From positions 186,001 to 250,000 of the forward strand of contig CAVZJM010000006.1 in the NCBI GenBank assembly GCA_963775625.1: a DNA stretch of 64,000 nucleotides. Direction: 5' to 3'. This DNA comes from JAIBJN01 sp963775625 (GTDB lineage Bacteria; Actinomycetota; Thermoleophilia; Gaiellales; Gaiellaceae). Below the pieces are notes generated by a model that did not search any database, was not told the DNA's origin, and saw only the letters and a list, made by a program, of their open reading frames with translations. The position numbers and the translations under genes were made by a program. Position 1 is the stretch's first letter. Each line of letters begins with the position of its first letter. This document shows, in pieces, positions 8,620-16,209 of this stretch.

Positions 8620-8817
8620 GCGCCCTGGCCCTGAATTCTCCCACCCGCGCGGTCTCCATGCACCAAGGAGGGTTTGGCGAGATGCGGCCCGTGCCGCCGG
8701 GCCGCGATACCGAGAATCCCCCGGCAGGGGAATGGCGCCCTTCGCGGCCTTCGGCCATGGTCAGAAGGCGGGCTAGGCAGACGCGGGGCGCCGCAGCCTA
8801 CGTCTCGGCCCGAGAGA
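8620..8817 (-). other. ppdK upstream region (no gene seen)
   Basis: About 200 nt without a convincing gene. The plus strand has an open frame from 8680, but it runs through the adjacent hairpin and looks spurious. On the ppdK (minus) strand two short complementary pairs interleave: AGACG with CGTCT and TAGGC with GCCTA, between about 8772 and 8807. That would be a pseudoknot if both formed. No known riboswitch was recognised. Confidence 0.3.
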
Positions 8818-8846
8818 GAGGCGGTCGTGGCACCACGGGCCGCCTC
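8818..8846 (-). terminator. Hairpin downstream of the small membrane gene
   Basis: GAGGCGG (8818-8824) pairs with CCGCCTC (8840-8846), with an inner CGTG/CACG stem. It lies 8 nt beyond the minus-strand stop at 8855. The tail after it on that strand is only TCTCTCTC, so termination may be weak. On the plus strand the same stem is followed by TTCCTTTTC. Confidence 0.5.
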
Positions 8847-8854
8847 TTCCTTTT

Positions 8855-9022
8855 CTAGACCGCATTCTCCTCGGCGACCTCGCGACGGTGGGCGAACCAC
8901 CCGATCAGCCTGATCCCCACCCATACAGGGGTGAGGAGGACGTAGAAGACGAAGAGCCCCGCCGCGAGGAGCACCATCCAGAGCGGCCACCAGTACCAGG
9001 CAATCGGGGGCTTAGAACTCAT
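8855..9022 (-). CDS. Small single-span membrane protein (55 aa)
   Basis: A 55-residue protein starting at ATG 9022 (MSSKPPIAWYWWPLW). One long hydrophobic helix covers about residues 12-40, followed by a basic tail ending WFAHRREVAEENAV. It lies between the PPDK regulator and ppdK, in the same orientation. The bases immediately upstream of its ATG are identical to those upstream of tlyA 20 kb away. Family not recognised. The tryptophan-rich helix and conserved position argue for a real gene. Confidence 0.65.
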   Translation of the reverse strand: MSSKPPIAWYWWPLWMVLLAAGLFVFYVLLTPVWVGIRLIGWFAHRREVAEENAV

Positions 9023-9040
9023 TTCGGGATGATGCGCCGT
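9020..9040 (-). promoter_or_regulatory. Leader element copy 1, shared with tlyA
   Basis: On the minus strand the 18 bases before ATG 9022 plus the ATG are identical to the same stretch upstream of tlyA (29757-29777). CATCAT occupies the -10 position, 6 nt before the ATG. No Shine-Dalgarno is present. Confidence 0.6.
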
Positions 9041-9070
9041 CGTCGGGGTGTCCTGGGCGAGTGCGAGGCA

Positions 9071-9119
9071 AGGACGCAGGGAGCGCTCGTATTCGAGAAT
9101 ACGGGCGCGACCGAGGACG
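9071..9119. repeat. Conserved-flank hairpin element, copy 1
   Basis: The flanks AGGACGCAGGGAGC (9071-9084) and GACCGAGGACG (9109-9119) enclose a hairpin. GCGC (9083-9086) pairs with GCGC (9105-9108), and CGTATT (9088-9093) with AATACG (9098-9103), around a CGAG loop. A second copy at 28129-28179 keeps the flanks but changes both stem arms in step. Confidence 0.7.
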
Positions 9120-9184
9120 CCGAATCGCGCCGTCCAGGGCGGCCCGGTGACATCCGGCTTCATTTCGAAAGGGGTTCTTGAGGC

Positions 9185-10009
9185 TCATGTCGTCGGCTCC
9201 GCCTGGAGACGGCGCTCCTCGACGAGGCGAACGATGCGACGCGCCGTTTCCTCGATGGCGAGGTTCGAGACCTCGATGACGGGGCAGCCGAGCCGCTTGT
9301 GGAGGGACTCCGCGTACTCGAGCTCCTCGTAGATCTCGGCGAGGTCGGCGTAGCGCCCGCCGGCCCCCATCCCGCGAACACGCTCGCCCCGGATCTGCGC
9401 CAGCGCCTCGGGGTCGATGGTGAGGCCCACGACCTTGGCGGGGTCGACCTTCCACAGCTCGGCCGGCGGCTCGATGCCCTTCACGATCGGCACGTTGGCG
9501 GTCTTGTACCCGAGATAGGCCAGGTAGATCGAGAGCGGCGTCTTCGAGCTGCGCGAGACCCCGACGAGGACGACGTCGGCCTCGGGCAGGTCGCGCGCGG
9601 CGGCGCCGTCGTCGTAGCGGACGGCGAACTCGATGGCGGCGATCCGCTTGAAGTAGCTCGAGTCGAGCACGGTGGGGGCGCCTGCACGACGGGTCGCAGG
9701 CGCCCCCGAGACACGGGCGACGGCCTCGATCGGGTGCCCGAGCAGGTCGCAGTAGTGGAGCCGGTAGCGCTTGCAGAGCGTGCGCATGACCTCGCGCATC
9801 TCGGGCTCGACGAGCGTGAAGAGCACGACCGCCCGGCGGCCGCGTGCCCGCTGCGCAGCGAGGTGCACGTCCTCGACGACCGCGATGCGCGGATGGCGGA
9901 CGACCTCGAACTCCTGACCGGGAAACTGCGCCTCGACCGCCTCGACGACCCGCGCCGCGGTTTCCCCCGTCGAGTCGGAGACCACGTGCAGCTCGACGAG
10001 CTCAGCCAA
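9185..10009 (-). CDS. PPDK/PEP synthase regulatory protein (DUF299 kinase-pyrophosphorylase)
   Basis: The DUF299 family switches PPDK or PEP synthase off by ADP-dependent phosphorylation of a threonine next to the catalytic His, and on again by phosphorolysis. The motifs are visible: HVVSDSTGETA at the N-terminus, the P-loop-like GVSRSSKTPLSIYLA and LGYKTANVPIVKG. Length is 274 aa, typical. The TTG start at 10009 is 4 nt after the glyS stop, and translation from there gives the canonical N-terminus. Its presumed target ppdK follows 0.6 kb downstream. Confidence 0.92.
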   Translation of the reverse strand: MAELVELHVVSDSTGETAARVVEAVEAQFPGQEFEVVRHPRIAVVEDVHLAAQRARGRRAVVLFTLVEPEMREVMRTLCKRYRLHYCDLLGHPIEAVARVSGAPATRRAGAPTVLDSSYFKRIAAIEFAVRYDDGAAARDLPEADVVLVGVSRSSKTPLSIYLAYLGYKTANVPIVKGIEPPAELWKVDPAKVVGLTIDPEALAQIRGERVRGMGAGGRYADLAEIYEELEYAESLHKRLGCPVIEVSNLAIEETARRIVRLVEERRLQAEPTT

Positions 10010-10013
10010 GCGG

Positions 10014-11945
10014 CTACCTCGGAATCTGGGAGAGGTCGCCGAGCGCCCCCACCGCGTCGCGAACATCGAGGAGAAGCCGGAGCCTGTTGGCCCGGATCCG
10101 CTCGTCCTCGGCCATGACGAGCACCTCGTCGAAGAAGCGGTCGACGGGCGGCCCGAGCTCGGCGGCCGCTGCGAGCGCCTCGCGAAAGTCGCGCTCGGCG
10201 ACGGCCGCCTCGATGCGCGGCGAGGCCTGGCCGAGCGCCTCGATCAGCATCTTCTCTGCCTCCTCGGTCGCGAGCGACGGGTCGAGCGCTCCCGCCGCGC
10301 CGTCGGCGCGGCCCGCGAGGCGATTCGAGCGATCGAACGCGACGTAGGCCCGCTCGAACTCCTCCGACGAAGCTTCCGCCGCAAGCGTGCGGGCGAGGTC
10401 CGCGACCGCGCCCAGCTCGGCGACGCCCCCGGCACGGGCGGCACGCACGAACTCGACGGGAACGTCGAGGACGCCCTCGAGCCGTTCGAAGACAAAGTCG
10501 GCGACGTCGGCCGGGTCGTCCTGCACGTCGGCCTCCTGCTGGACGAGAAGCCCGAGGTCTCGTTGCACCATGGCGGCAACGTCGATCTGGAGCCCGCCCT
10601 CGACCGCGATCCGGCAGAGGCCGATCGCGGCGCGGCGGAGGCCGAACGGATCACGCGAGCCGGTCGGCCGCTGGCCGAGCGCGAACGCGACGGTGAGGTT
10701 GTCGACCTTCTCCGCCGCAGCCAGCACCCGCCCGGGCTCGGTGTGCGGCAGCGGGCCGTCCGCAGAGTCCGGAAGGTACTGCTCCTCGATCGCCGCGCAC
10801 ACGCCCTCGGGAAACCCCGCCAGGCGCGCGTACTCCGCGCCGATGTGCCCTTCGAGGTCGGGGAACTCGCGGACGAGCTCAGCAGCCTGGTCGGCCTTGG
10901 CCAGACGTGCGGCCTCGCTCGAGGCCTCGCCGCCGCCCTGCTCCCGCACGAGCGCCTGCAGGCGCTCGGCCTTGTCCGCGAAGCTGCCCGCACCCGCGAC
11001 GTACGTGATCGCTCCCAGCTCGCCGGCCAGCGCCTCGACGCCTTTGACGACGTCGCGCTCGAAGGTGAAATGGGCATCTGCGAGCCTTCCTTCGAGGACG
11101 CGCTCGTTGCCGGCGACGACTACCTCGGGATCGCCGCCGTTCGCGACGAAGGCGAAGCGTGAGCCCTCGAGCGGGAAGTAGCGCTGGTGCGACTGCATCG
11201 CCGTCTCGACGACGCGCGGCGGGAGCTCGAGGAAACGCTCGTCGAAGCGCCCCTCGAGCACCGTCGGGCTCTCGACGAGGAACACCACCTCCTCGAGCAC
11301 GCGGGCGGGGTCGCGCCAACCGCCGATCGCGTCGAGCCCCTCGATGATCTGGCGGCGGCGCTCGTCCTGCTCCGGCTCGACGCCGGCGGCTCGCAGCACC
11401 TCGACATACTCGTCGGCGCGCGGCAGCTCCACCTCGCCGCCCGTAAAGCGGTGGCCGTACGTCAGGTGACCCGCCTGCAGCCCGGCGACCTCCACCTTCA
11501 CCGTTGCCTTGTCGAGCTTCGCGCAGAGCCAGCGCACCGGCCGGGAGAAGCGCAACCCATCCTCCTCCCAGATCATCGACTTGCCGAACGCCAGGCCGTG
11601 GACGACGGCGGCGAGCTTCTCGGGCAGGGCCTCCGAGATCGGACGCCCGGGCACGACCACGCCGAGAAAGCCGTCGCGCGCCTCGAGCTCGTCCTCGGAG
11701 ACGCCCTGCTTGCGGGCAAACCCGGCAGCGGCCTTCTCCCGCAGGTGCTCGGGGGGCCCCTGAACCCAGCGGTCGGCCTCATGCTCGGCGACCTCGGTCA
11801 CCAGCAGGGCCAACCGGCGCGGCCCGACGTACACGCTGCCCTCCCCGAGCTCGGGCAGCCAGCGCTCGCGGAGCTGCGCCTCGGCCTCGCGGCACGCAGA
11901 GGCCGGCAGCTCCTCGCAGCCGATCTCAAACAGCAGGCTCGGCAA
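10014..11945 (-). CDS. glyS: Glycyl-tRNA synthetase, beta subunit
   Basis: The beta chain of the bacterial alpha2-beta2 glycyl-tRNA synthetase recognises tRNA-Gly. About 643 aa, slightly shorter than the ~690 aa E. coli protein. The canonical N-terminus LLFEIGCEELPA follows a TTG at 11945, which overlaps the end of glyQ by 20 nt in another frame, so the two are translationally coupled. The block TYGHRFTGG and a C-terminal helical anticodon-binding-like region ending FFDEVLVMAED are recognisable. It works as a complex with GlyQ. Confidence 0.96.
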   Translation of the reverse strand: MPSLLFEIGCEELPASACREAEAQLRERWLPELGEGSVYVGPRRLALLVTEVAEHEADRWVQGPPEHLREKAAAGFARKQGVSEDELEARDGFLGVVVPGRPISEALPEKLAAVVHGLAFGKSMIWEEDGLRFSRPVRWLCAKLDKATVKVEVAGLQAGHLTYGHRFTGGEVELPRADEYVEVLRAAGVEPEQDERRRQIIEGLDAIGGWRDPARVLEEVVFLVESPTVLEGRFDERFLELPPRVVETAMQSHQRYFPLEGSRFAFVANGGDPEVVVAGNERVLEGRLADAHFTFERDVVKGVEALAGELGAITYVAGAGSFADKAERLQALVREQGGGEASSEAARLAKADQAAELVREFPDLEGHIGAEYARLAGFPEGVCAAIEEQYLPDSADGPLPHTEPGRVLAAAEKVDNLTVAFALGQRPTGSRDPFGLRRAAIGLCRIAVEGGLQIDVAAMVQRDLGLLVQQEADVQDDPADVADFVFERLEGVLDVPVEFVRAARAGGVAELGAVADLARTLAAEASSEEFERAYVAFDRSNRLAGRADGAAGALDPSLATEEAEKMLIEALGQASPRIEAAVAERDFREALAAAAELGPPVDRFFDEVLVMAEDERIRANRLRLLLDVRDAVGALGDLSQIPR

Positions 11946-12789
11946 GGGCCTCCACGTAGCTTTCGGCGACGCTGCGGGCGAGCGCGCGGACACGGCCGAC
12001 GTAGGCGGCGCGCTCGGTCGCCGAGATCGCCCCGCGCGCATCGAGGAGGTTGAAGGCGTGCGAGCACTTGAGCACCTGGTCGTACGCGGGCAGCGGCAGC
12101 CCCCGCGCGAGGAGCTGTTCGCACTCCTCCTCGTGCTCGTCGAAGCGGCGCCTCAGCACGTCCACGGGCGCGGCCTCGAAGTTGTAGACCGACCACTGGC
12201 GCTCGTTCTCCCGATAGACGTCCTCCCACGTGACGCCGGGCGCCCACTCGAGCTCGAACGCGCTCCGCTTGTCCTGGAGGAACATGGCCAGGCGTTCGAG
12301 GCCGTAGGTGATCTCGGCCGGGACGAGATCGAGCTCGAGCCCGCCGAGCTGCTGGAAGTACGTGAACTGCGTGACCTCCATGCCGTCGACCCAGACCTCC
12401 CAGCCGAGGCCCCAGGCGCCGAGCGTCGGGCCCTCCCAGTCGTCCTCGACCAGGCGGACGTCGTGCCTGGCGAGGTCGATGCCGACCGCCTCGAGCGACG
12501 CGAAGTACCGGTCGAGAACGTCCTCCGGCGCCGGCTTCAGGACGACCTGGTACTGGTAGTAGTGCTGGAAGCGGAACGGGTTCTCGCCGTAGCGGCCGTC
12601 GCTCGGACGGATCGAGGGCTCGACGTAGGCGGCCTTCCAGGGCTGCGGCCCGAGGCACCGCAGGAAGGTCGCGGGGTTGAACGTCCCCGCACCGACCTCC
12701 GTGTGGTACGGCTGCATGAGGACGCAGCCGTCATCCGCCCAGTAGCGCTCGAGCCGGGCGATCATCTCCTGGAACGTGGGCACGCCCAT
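11926..12789 (-). CDS. glyQ: Glycyl-tRNA synthetase, alpha subunit
   Basis: The alpha chain holds the class II active site that charges tRNA-Gly. Hallmarks include FQEMIARLERYWADDGC, EVGAGTFNPATFLR, QHYYQYQVVLKP and GLERLAMFLQ. Length is 287 aa. Start choice: ATG 12789 is 10 nt behind a TAGCAT -10 box (12800-12805), matching the leaderless pattern of other unit heads here; ATG 12801 overlaps that box. A copy of the ~60-nt intergenic repeat lies upstream, between recO and this gene. Confidence 0.96.
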   Translation of the reverse strand: MGVPTFQEMIARLERYWADDGCVLMQPYHTEVGAGTFNPATFLRCLGPQPWKAAYVEPSIRPSDGRYGENPFRFQHYYQYQVVLKPAPEDVLDRYFASLEAVGIDLARHDVRLVEDDWEGPTLGAWGLGWEVWVDGMEVTQFTYFQQLGGLELDLVPAEITYGLERLAMFLQDKRSAFELEWAPGVTWEDVYRENERQWSVYNFEAAPVDVLRRRFDEHEEECEQLLARGLPLPAYDQVLKCSHAFNLLDARGAISATERAAYVGRVRALARSVAESYVEALAEPAV

Positions 12790-12805
12790 GGAAGCGAACA
12801 TGCTA
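12790..12805 (-). promoter_or_regulatory. -10 box for glyQ
   Basis: TAGCAT on the minus strand (12805-12800) lies 10 nt before ATG 12789, and no Shine-Dalgarno is seen. It supports 12789 over the ATG at 12801. Confidence 0.35.
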
Positions 12806-12880
12806 CGGGAGGCGCCGCCCCCTCTCTGGGCAGGCCGGCGCCCCGCGCGCGACGTCGGCACACACTCGTCACGATGCGCG

Positions 12881-12941
12881 CGCCACAGGTGCGCTTTTCG
12901 GCGTTACGCTGGAAAGCGGGTGGTGGGAGAGGGGTGCCCCT
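12881..12941 (+). repeat. Interspersed ~60-nt element, copy A
   Basis: Begins in cgccacaggtgcg, runs through ttttcggcgttacgctgg and ggtggtgggagaggggtgcc, and ends in cccct. It lies between the recO stop and the glyQ start, antisense to both genes. Copies B (20913-20972) and C (33464-33524) match closely; copy D (62488-62550) is diverged. Confidence 0.85.
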
Positions 12942-12979
12942 AGAAGACAGCCGCCCCAGCCCGGCTCATCAGCTCCGGG

Positions 12980-13723
12980 TCAAGCTGAGAGCGTCCGCAG
13001 CCTGAAGCCCCCGTGCTCCTCGTACGAGGCCTCGATCACCCGAAGGCACTGACGGAGCGCCTCCTCCCCGAGCCCCAGCTGGCGCACGGCGGCCAGAGGT
13101 TGCTCGAGAAGCGCCCGGAGCCCGAGGAACCCTGCCTCGGAGACCGGCAGGGCCTCTGCGGCGCACTCGCGGCAGACAGCCCCTCCAGCGCGGGCCGAGA
13201 AAGCCACGAGCGGCTTCGCCTCGCCGCACGCGGCGCAGCTCGCCAGGTGCGGCAGGTAGCCGGAGAGCCACAGCAGCTTCAGCTGGAACGAGAGGACGAG
13301 CGGCTCGAGCGCAGGCTGCGCCGGCAGCCGCGCCTCCACGTCGTCCAGCAGGTCGAGGAAGCGGGTAAGAGCGTGGAAGGCCGGAGGCTGAGCCTCCTCC
13401 TCGACGAAGAGCCTGAGCACCGCTTCGAGACCGATGTGACCGACACCGAGCCGGTAGGGGTCGGTTCGAGAGCGGTCGTGGGAGCGGACGAGCTCCGCCC
13501 CGCGAACCGTGTACAGGTCGCCGCGCCCCTCGTGAAGCAGGAGCTCGACGTGCGACAGCGGCTCCAGTCGGGCGCCGAAACGCGACCGCGTCTTGCGCAC
13601 CCCCTTTGCGATCGCTCCTACCCGTCCCTTCGCCAGCGTGTACAGGTGCAGGACGCAGTCCGACTCGGAGAAGCGAATGGAGCGAAGGACGACCGCCTCG
13701 GTCGTGAGCGTGCGCGACGACAT
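12980..13723 (-). CDS. recO: DNA repair protein RecO
   Basis: RecO loads RecA onto SSB-coated single-stranded DNA with RecR in the RecF pathway. About 247 aa, the normal length. The N-terminal OB-fold part begins TEAVVLRSIRFSESD. A C4 zinc site is visible as CAACGE near residue 165 and CREC about 20 residues later. Start is ATG 13723, 7 nt after a TAGAGT -10 box, so probably leaderless. The divergent neighbour is a glutaredoxin gene. Confidence 0.95.
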   Translation of the reverse strand: MSSRTLTTEAVVLRSIRFSESDCVLHLYTLAKGRVGAIAKGVRKTRSRFGARLEPLSHVELLLHEGRGDLYTVRGAELVRSHDRSRTDPYRLGVGHIGLEAVLRLFVEEEAQPPAFHALTRFLDLLDDVEARLPAQPALEPLVLSFQLKLLWLSGYLPHLASCAACGEAKPLVAFSARAGGAVCRECAAEALPVSEAGFLGLRALLEQPLAAVRQLGLGEEALRQCLRVIEASYEEHGGFRLRTLSA

Positions 13724-13736
13724 CCGAGCCACTCTA
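13724..13736 (-). promoter_or_regulatory. -10 box for recO
   Basis: TAGAGT (13736-13731, minus strand) lies 7 nt before ATG 13723. Leaderless type. Confidence 0.5.
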
Positions 13737-13786
13737 GTTGCTCTTCCGGGGGAATCGGAATCGGAGCATGGGCGTTTTCCCTGGTA

Positions 13787-14038
13787 ATGGCCAGGATCGA
13801 GATGTACACCACAGCGTGGTGCGGCTACTGCGATCGGGCCCGGGCCCTCCTTCGCGAGCGCAACCTCCCCTTCGAGGAGATCCACCTCGACGGCGATCCC
13901 GCCTTCCGGGCAAGGCTGCTCGATCTCACCGGTCGCTGGACCGTGCCGCAGATCCTGGTCGACGGACGGCCGATCGGCGGCTTCACGGAGCTCAGGGAGC
14001 TCGACCGCCGCGGGATCCTCGACGAGCTGGCTGCCTAG
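13787..14038 (+). CDS. Glutaredoxin (83 aa)
   Basis: Thioredoxin-fold dithiol oxidoreductase. The redox motif CGYC lies at residues 12-15 in MYTTAWCGYCDRA. The cis-proline loop TVPQILVDG and the C-terminal GGFTELRELD that contacts glutathione or an equivalent thiol are present. Actinobacteria often lack glutathione, so the in vivo thiol could be mycothiol or another; this is not visible here. A stand-alone 83-aa monothiol carrier-size protein, cytoplasmic, it sits between divergent recO and convergent mutM. Confidence 0.9.
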   Translation: MARIEMYTTAWCGYCDRARALLRERNLPFEEIHLDGDPAFRARLLDLTGRWTVPQILVDGRPIGGFTELRELDRRGILDELAA

Positions 14039-14047
14039 CTCCTCCTC

Positions 14048-14890
14048 CTACCTAGAACGCCCGGTCGGCTGGCAGACCGGGCAGTACCAGGTGCCGCGCC
14101 CAGCGACCCGCGCCTTCGCGACCGGGGCTCCGCAGCGGTCGCACGGCTCTCCCTCGCGGCCGTAGGCGCGAAACTCGTCCTGCATCCGCCCGCGCGCTCC
14201 GTCGGCGCCCGTGTAGTCGCGAAGCGTTGCGCCCTGGCGGCGGATCCCGAGCCGCAAGGCCTTGCGGATGCCCTCCCGAAGCCTGGACACCTGCTCGGAG
14301 TCCAGCTCGCCGGCCGGGATGAGCGGATTGACCCGCGCGTACCAAAGCGCCTCGTCGGCGTAGATGTTCCCGATCCCGGCGGCTGCGCGCTGGTCGAGCA
14401 GCGCCGCCTTGACCGGTGCCCGACGCCCGGCGAGCGACCGGGCGAGCCACGCGACCGTGAAAGATCGGCCGAGTGGCTCGACGCCCAGGCGACGGGCGGC
14501 GAAGTAGTCGTCGAACTCCCCTTGCTCGAGCAGCTCCCACGTTCCGAACCGGCGGACGTCCCGGTACACGACGTCCGATCCGTCGTCTAATCTGACGACA
14601 GCCCGCACGTGTGGATCGTCCCTGTGCCCCTCAGGCGCCGGGTGTAGGACGTTTCCGGTCATCCGCAGGTGCACGAGGAGGTGCCGCCCGCTTTCGAACA
14701 CGACATCCAGATACTTCCCTCGTCGGCGCACGTCGCGAACGCGCTCACGCTCGAGCGCCGCGGCCACGAACTCGGGAGGCTCCGGCCTCGTCAGCCGGGG
14801 GTCGAGGATCTCGACACGGTCGAGCCTCCGCCCCGTCAGCGCCGGCGCGAGGCTGGAGCGGATGGTCTCGACCTCGGGAAGCTCGGGCAC
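14048..14890 (-). CDS. mutM: Formamidopyrimidine-DNA glycosylase (MutM/Fpg)
   Basis: Base-excision repair glycosylase/AP lyase for oxidised purines such as 8-oxoguanine. The protein starts PELPEVETIR, where the N-terminal Pro (after Met removal) is the Schiff-base nucleophile and the following Glu is catalytic. The helix-two-turn-helix block reads QRAAAGIGNIYADE. The C-terminal zinc finger has CDRCGAP and CPVC. Length is 280 aa. It starts at a GTG 23 nt after the deoA stop and so sits at the end of the deoB-deoA unit. Confidence 0.97.
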   Translation of the reverse strand: MPELPEVETIRSSLAPALTGRRLDRVEILDPRLTRPEPPEFVAAALERERVRDVRRRGKYLDVVFESGRHLLVHLRMTGNVLHPAPEGHRDDPHVRAVVRLDDGSDVVYRDVRRFGTWELLEQGEFDDYFAARRLGVEPLGRSFTVAWLARSLAGRRAPVKAALLDQRAAAGIGNIYADEALWYARVNPLIPAGELDSEQVSRLREGIRKALRLGIRRQGATLRDYTGADGARGRMQDEFRAYGREGEPCDRCGAPVAKARVAGRGTWYCPVCQPTGRSR

Positions 14891-14913
14891 GAATGCTCAG
14901 GCGGCCGGCCGGC

Positions 14914-16209
14914 TCACGAGAGCACGTCGAGGACGATCGGCTTCCGCTCGGGCTCCCCGTCGCCGATCCGATAGCAGGCCGTAACCTCGGTGACGGCGTG
15001 CTGCGCCCAGGCATCGTCGCGCGCGTGGATCTCGGCGAGCGCTTGCCCGGCCTCGACCCTGTCGCCCCGCTTCGCGAGGCAGACGACGCCGACCGCGTGG
15101 TCGATGGCGTCGTCCTTGTGAACTCGCCCGGCGCCGAGGCGGAGAGCCGCCAGGCCGATGCCCGTGGTCGCGATCCGCTCGACGAAGCCGCCTGCGGGAG
15201 CGGTCGCCTCCCGGACGACCGGCGCCCGCGGCAGCGCGTCGCGCGCCGGGTCACCACCCTGCGCACGCACCCAGCGGTCGTACAGCTCGCGCGCGGATCC
15301 ACTGGCCACGGCCATCTCCGTCAGCCGACGGCCCTCGTCGAGACCGACGTCGAGGTCGGAGAGCGCCAGCAGGTGAGCGGCCGCGCCGAGCACAAGCTCT
15401 CTGAGGTCGGGCGGCCCGGCGCCGTCGAGGGTGTCGAGCGCCTCCTGAACCTCGAGCGAGTTGCCGACAGCGTGTCCGAGCGGCTGATCCATGTCGGTCA
15501 GCTCGCAGACGACCTCCCGTCCGTCCAGACGGCCGAGCTCGACCATGATCCGAGCCAGGTTCCGCGCCTCGTCCAGCGTCTTCATGAACGCGCCGTCGCC
15601 AACCTTGACGTCGAGCACGATCGCGTCCGCGCCGCCCGCGATCTTCTTCGACATGATCGAGGAGGCGATCAGCGGGATGATGTCGACCGTCGCGGTCACG
15701 TCCCGAAGCGCGTAGAGCTTCTTGTCCGCGGGGACGAGATCCGCCGTCTGGCCGATGATCGCGAGGCCGATCTCCTGCACCTGGCGAATGAACGCATCGC
15801 TTTCCAGCTCGATCCGGAAGCCGGGGATGGACTCGAGCTTGTCCAACGTCCCGCCGGTGTGGCCGAGCCCGCGCCCGCTCATCTTGGCGAAGGGGACTCC
15901 GCACGCCGCCACAATCGGGCCGATCACGATCGACGCCTTGTCGCCGACTCCGCCGGTCGAGTGCTTGTCCACGACCTTCCTTCCGAGCGCCGAGAGGTCG
16001 ATGACCTCGCCGCTCCGCACCATGGCATCAGTGAGCGCGTGGGTCTCGGCGGCGGTCAGCCCCCGAAAGTACGCGGCCATGCAGAACGCCGCCATCTGGT
16101 AGTCCGGGATCTCGTCCCGCGCATAGGCGAGCGTGAGGTCGGCGAGCTCCTCGCCGGAGAGCTCCTCGCCGTCCCGCTTGCGCCGGATCAGCTCGGCGGG
16201 GTGGATCAC
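14914..16209 (-). CDS. deoA: Thymidine/pyrimidine-nucleoside phosphorylase
   Basis: Splits thymidine (or pyrimidine nucleosides) with phosphate to base and deoxyribose-1-phosphate for salvage. The family signature is SGRGLGHTGGTLDKLE, and the phosphate-binding region reads DKHSTGGVGDK. Length is 431 aa. Whether it prefers thymidine or is a broad pyrimidine enzyme cannot be told from sequence. It starts at a GTG overlapping the deoB stop (GTGA). Its product is isomerised by DeoB, so the pair is a nucleoside-salvage operon. Confidence 0.94.
   Translation of the reverse strand: MIHPAELIRRKRDGEELSGEELADLTLAYARDEIPDYQMAAFCMAAYFRGLTAAETHALTDAMVRSGEVIDLSALGRKVVDKHSTGGVGDKASIVIGPIVAACGVPFAKMSGRGLGHTGGTLDKLESIPGFRIELESDAFIRQVQEIGLAIIGQTADLVPADKKLYALRDVTATVDIIPLIASSIMSKKIAGGADAIVLDVKVGDGAFMKTLDEARNLARIMVELGRLDGREVVCELTDMDQPLGHAVGNSLEVQEALDTLDGAGPPDLRELVLGAAAHLLALSDLDVGLDEGRRLTEMAVASGSARELYDRWVRAQGGDPARDALPRAPVVREATAPAGGFVERIATTGIGLAALRLGAGRVHKDDAIDHAVGVVCLAKRGDRVEAGQALAEIHARDDAWAQHAVTEVTACYRIGDGEPERKPIVLDVLS

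Noticed and set aside
8680..8858. Plus-strand frame with AAGGAGG upstream of ATG 8680
   Set aside because: Arg/Gly-rich with no fold pattern, and it runs through the hairpin and into the antisense of the small membrane gene. The GGAGG may be coincidental.
8640..8860. Possible plus-strand small RNA ending in the 8818-8846 hairpin with a TTCCTTTT tail
   Set aside because: The hairpin is better placed as the terminator of the minus-strand 55-aa gene, and no plus-strand promoter was seen. Kept only as a note on the region.
12924..12990. TPP-riboswitch-like GGGGTGCCC followed later by CTGAGA near repeat copy A
   Set aside because: The second box is the end of recO, it is absent in copies B-D, and the ACC..CTGATC..GG..AAT core of the thi element is missing.
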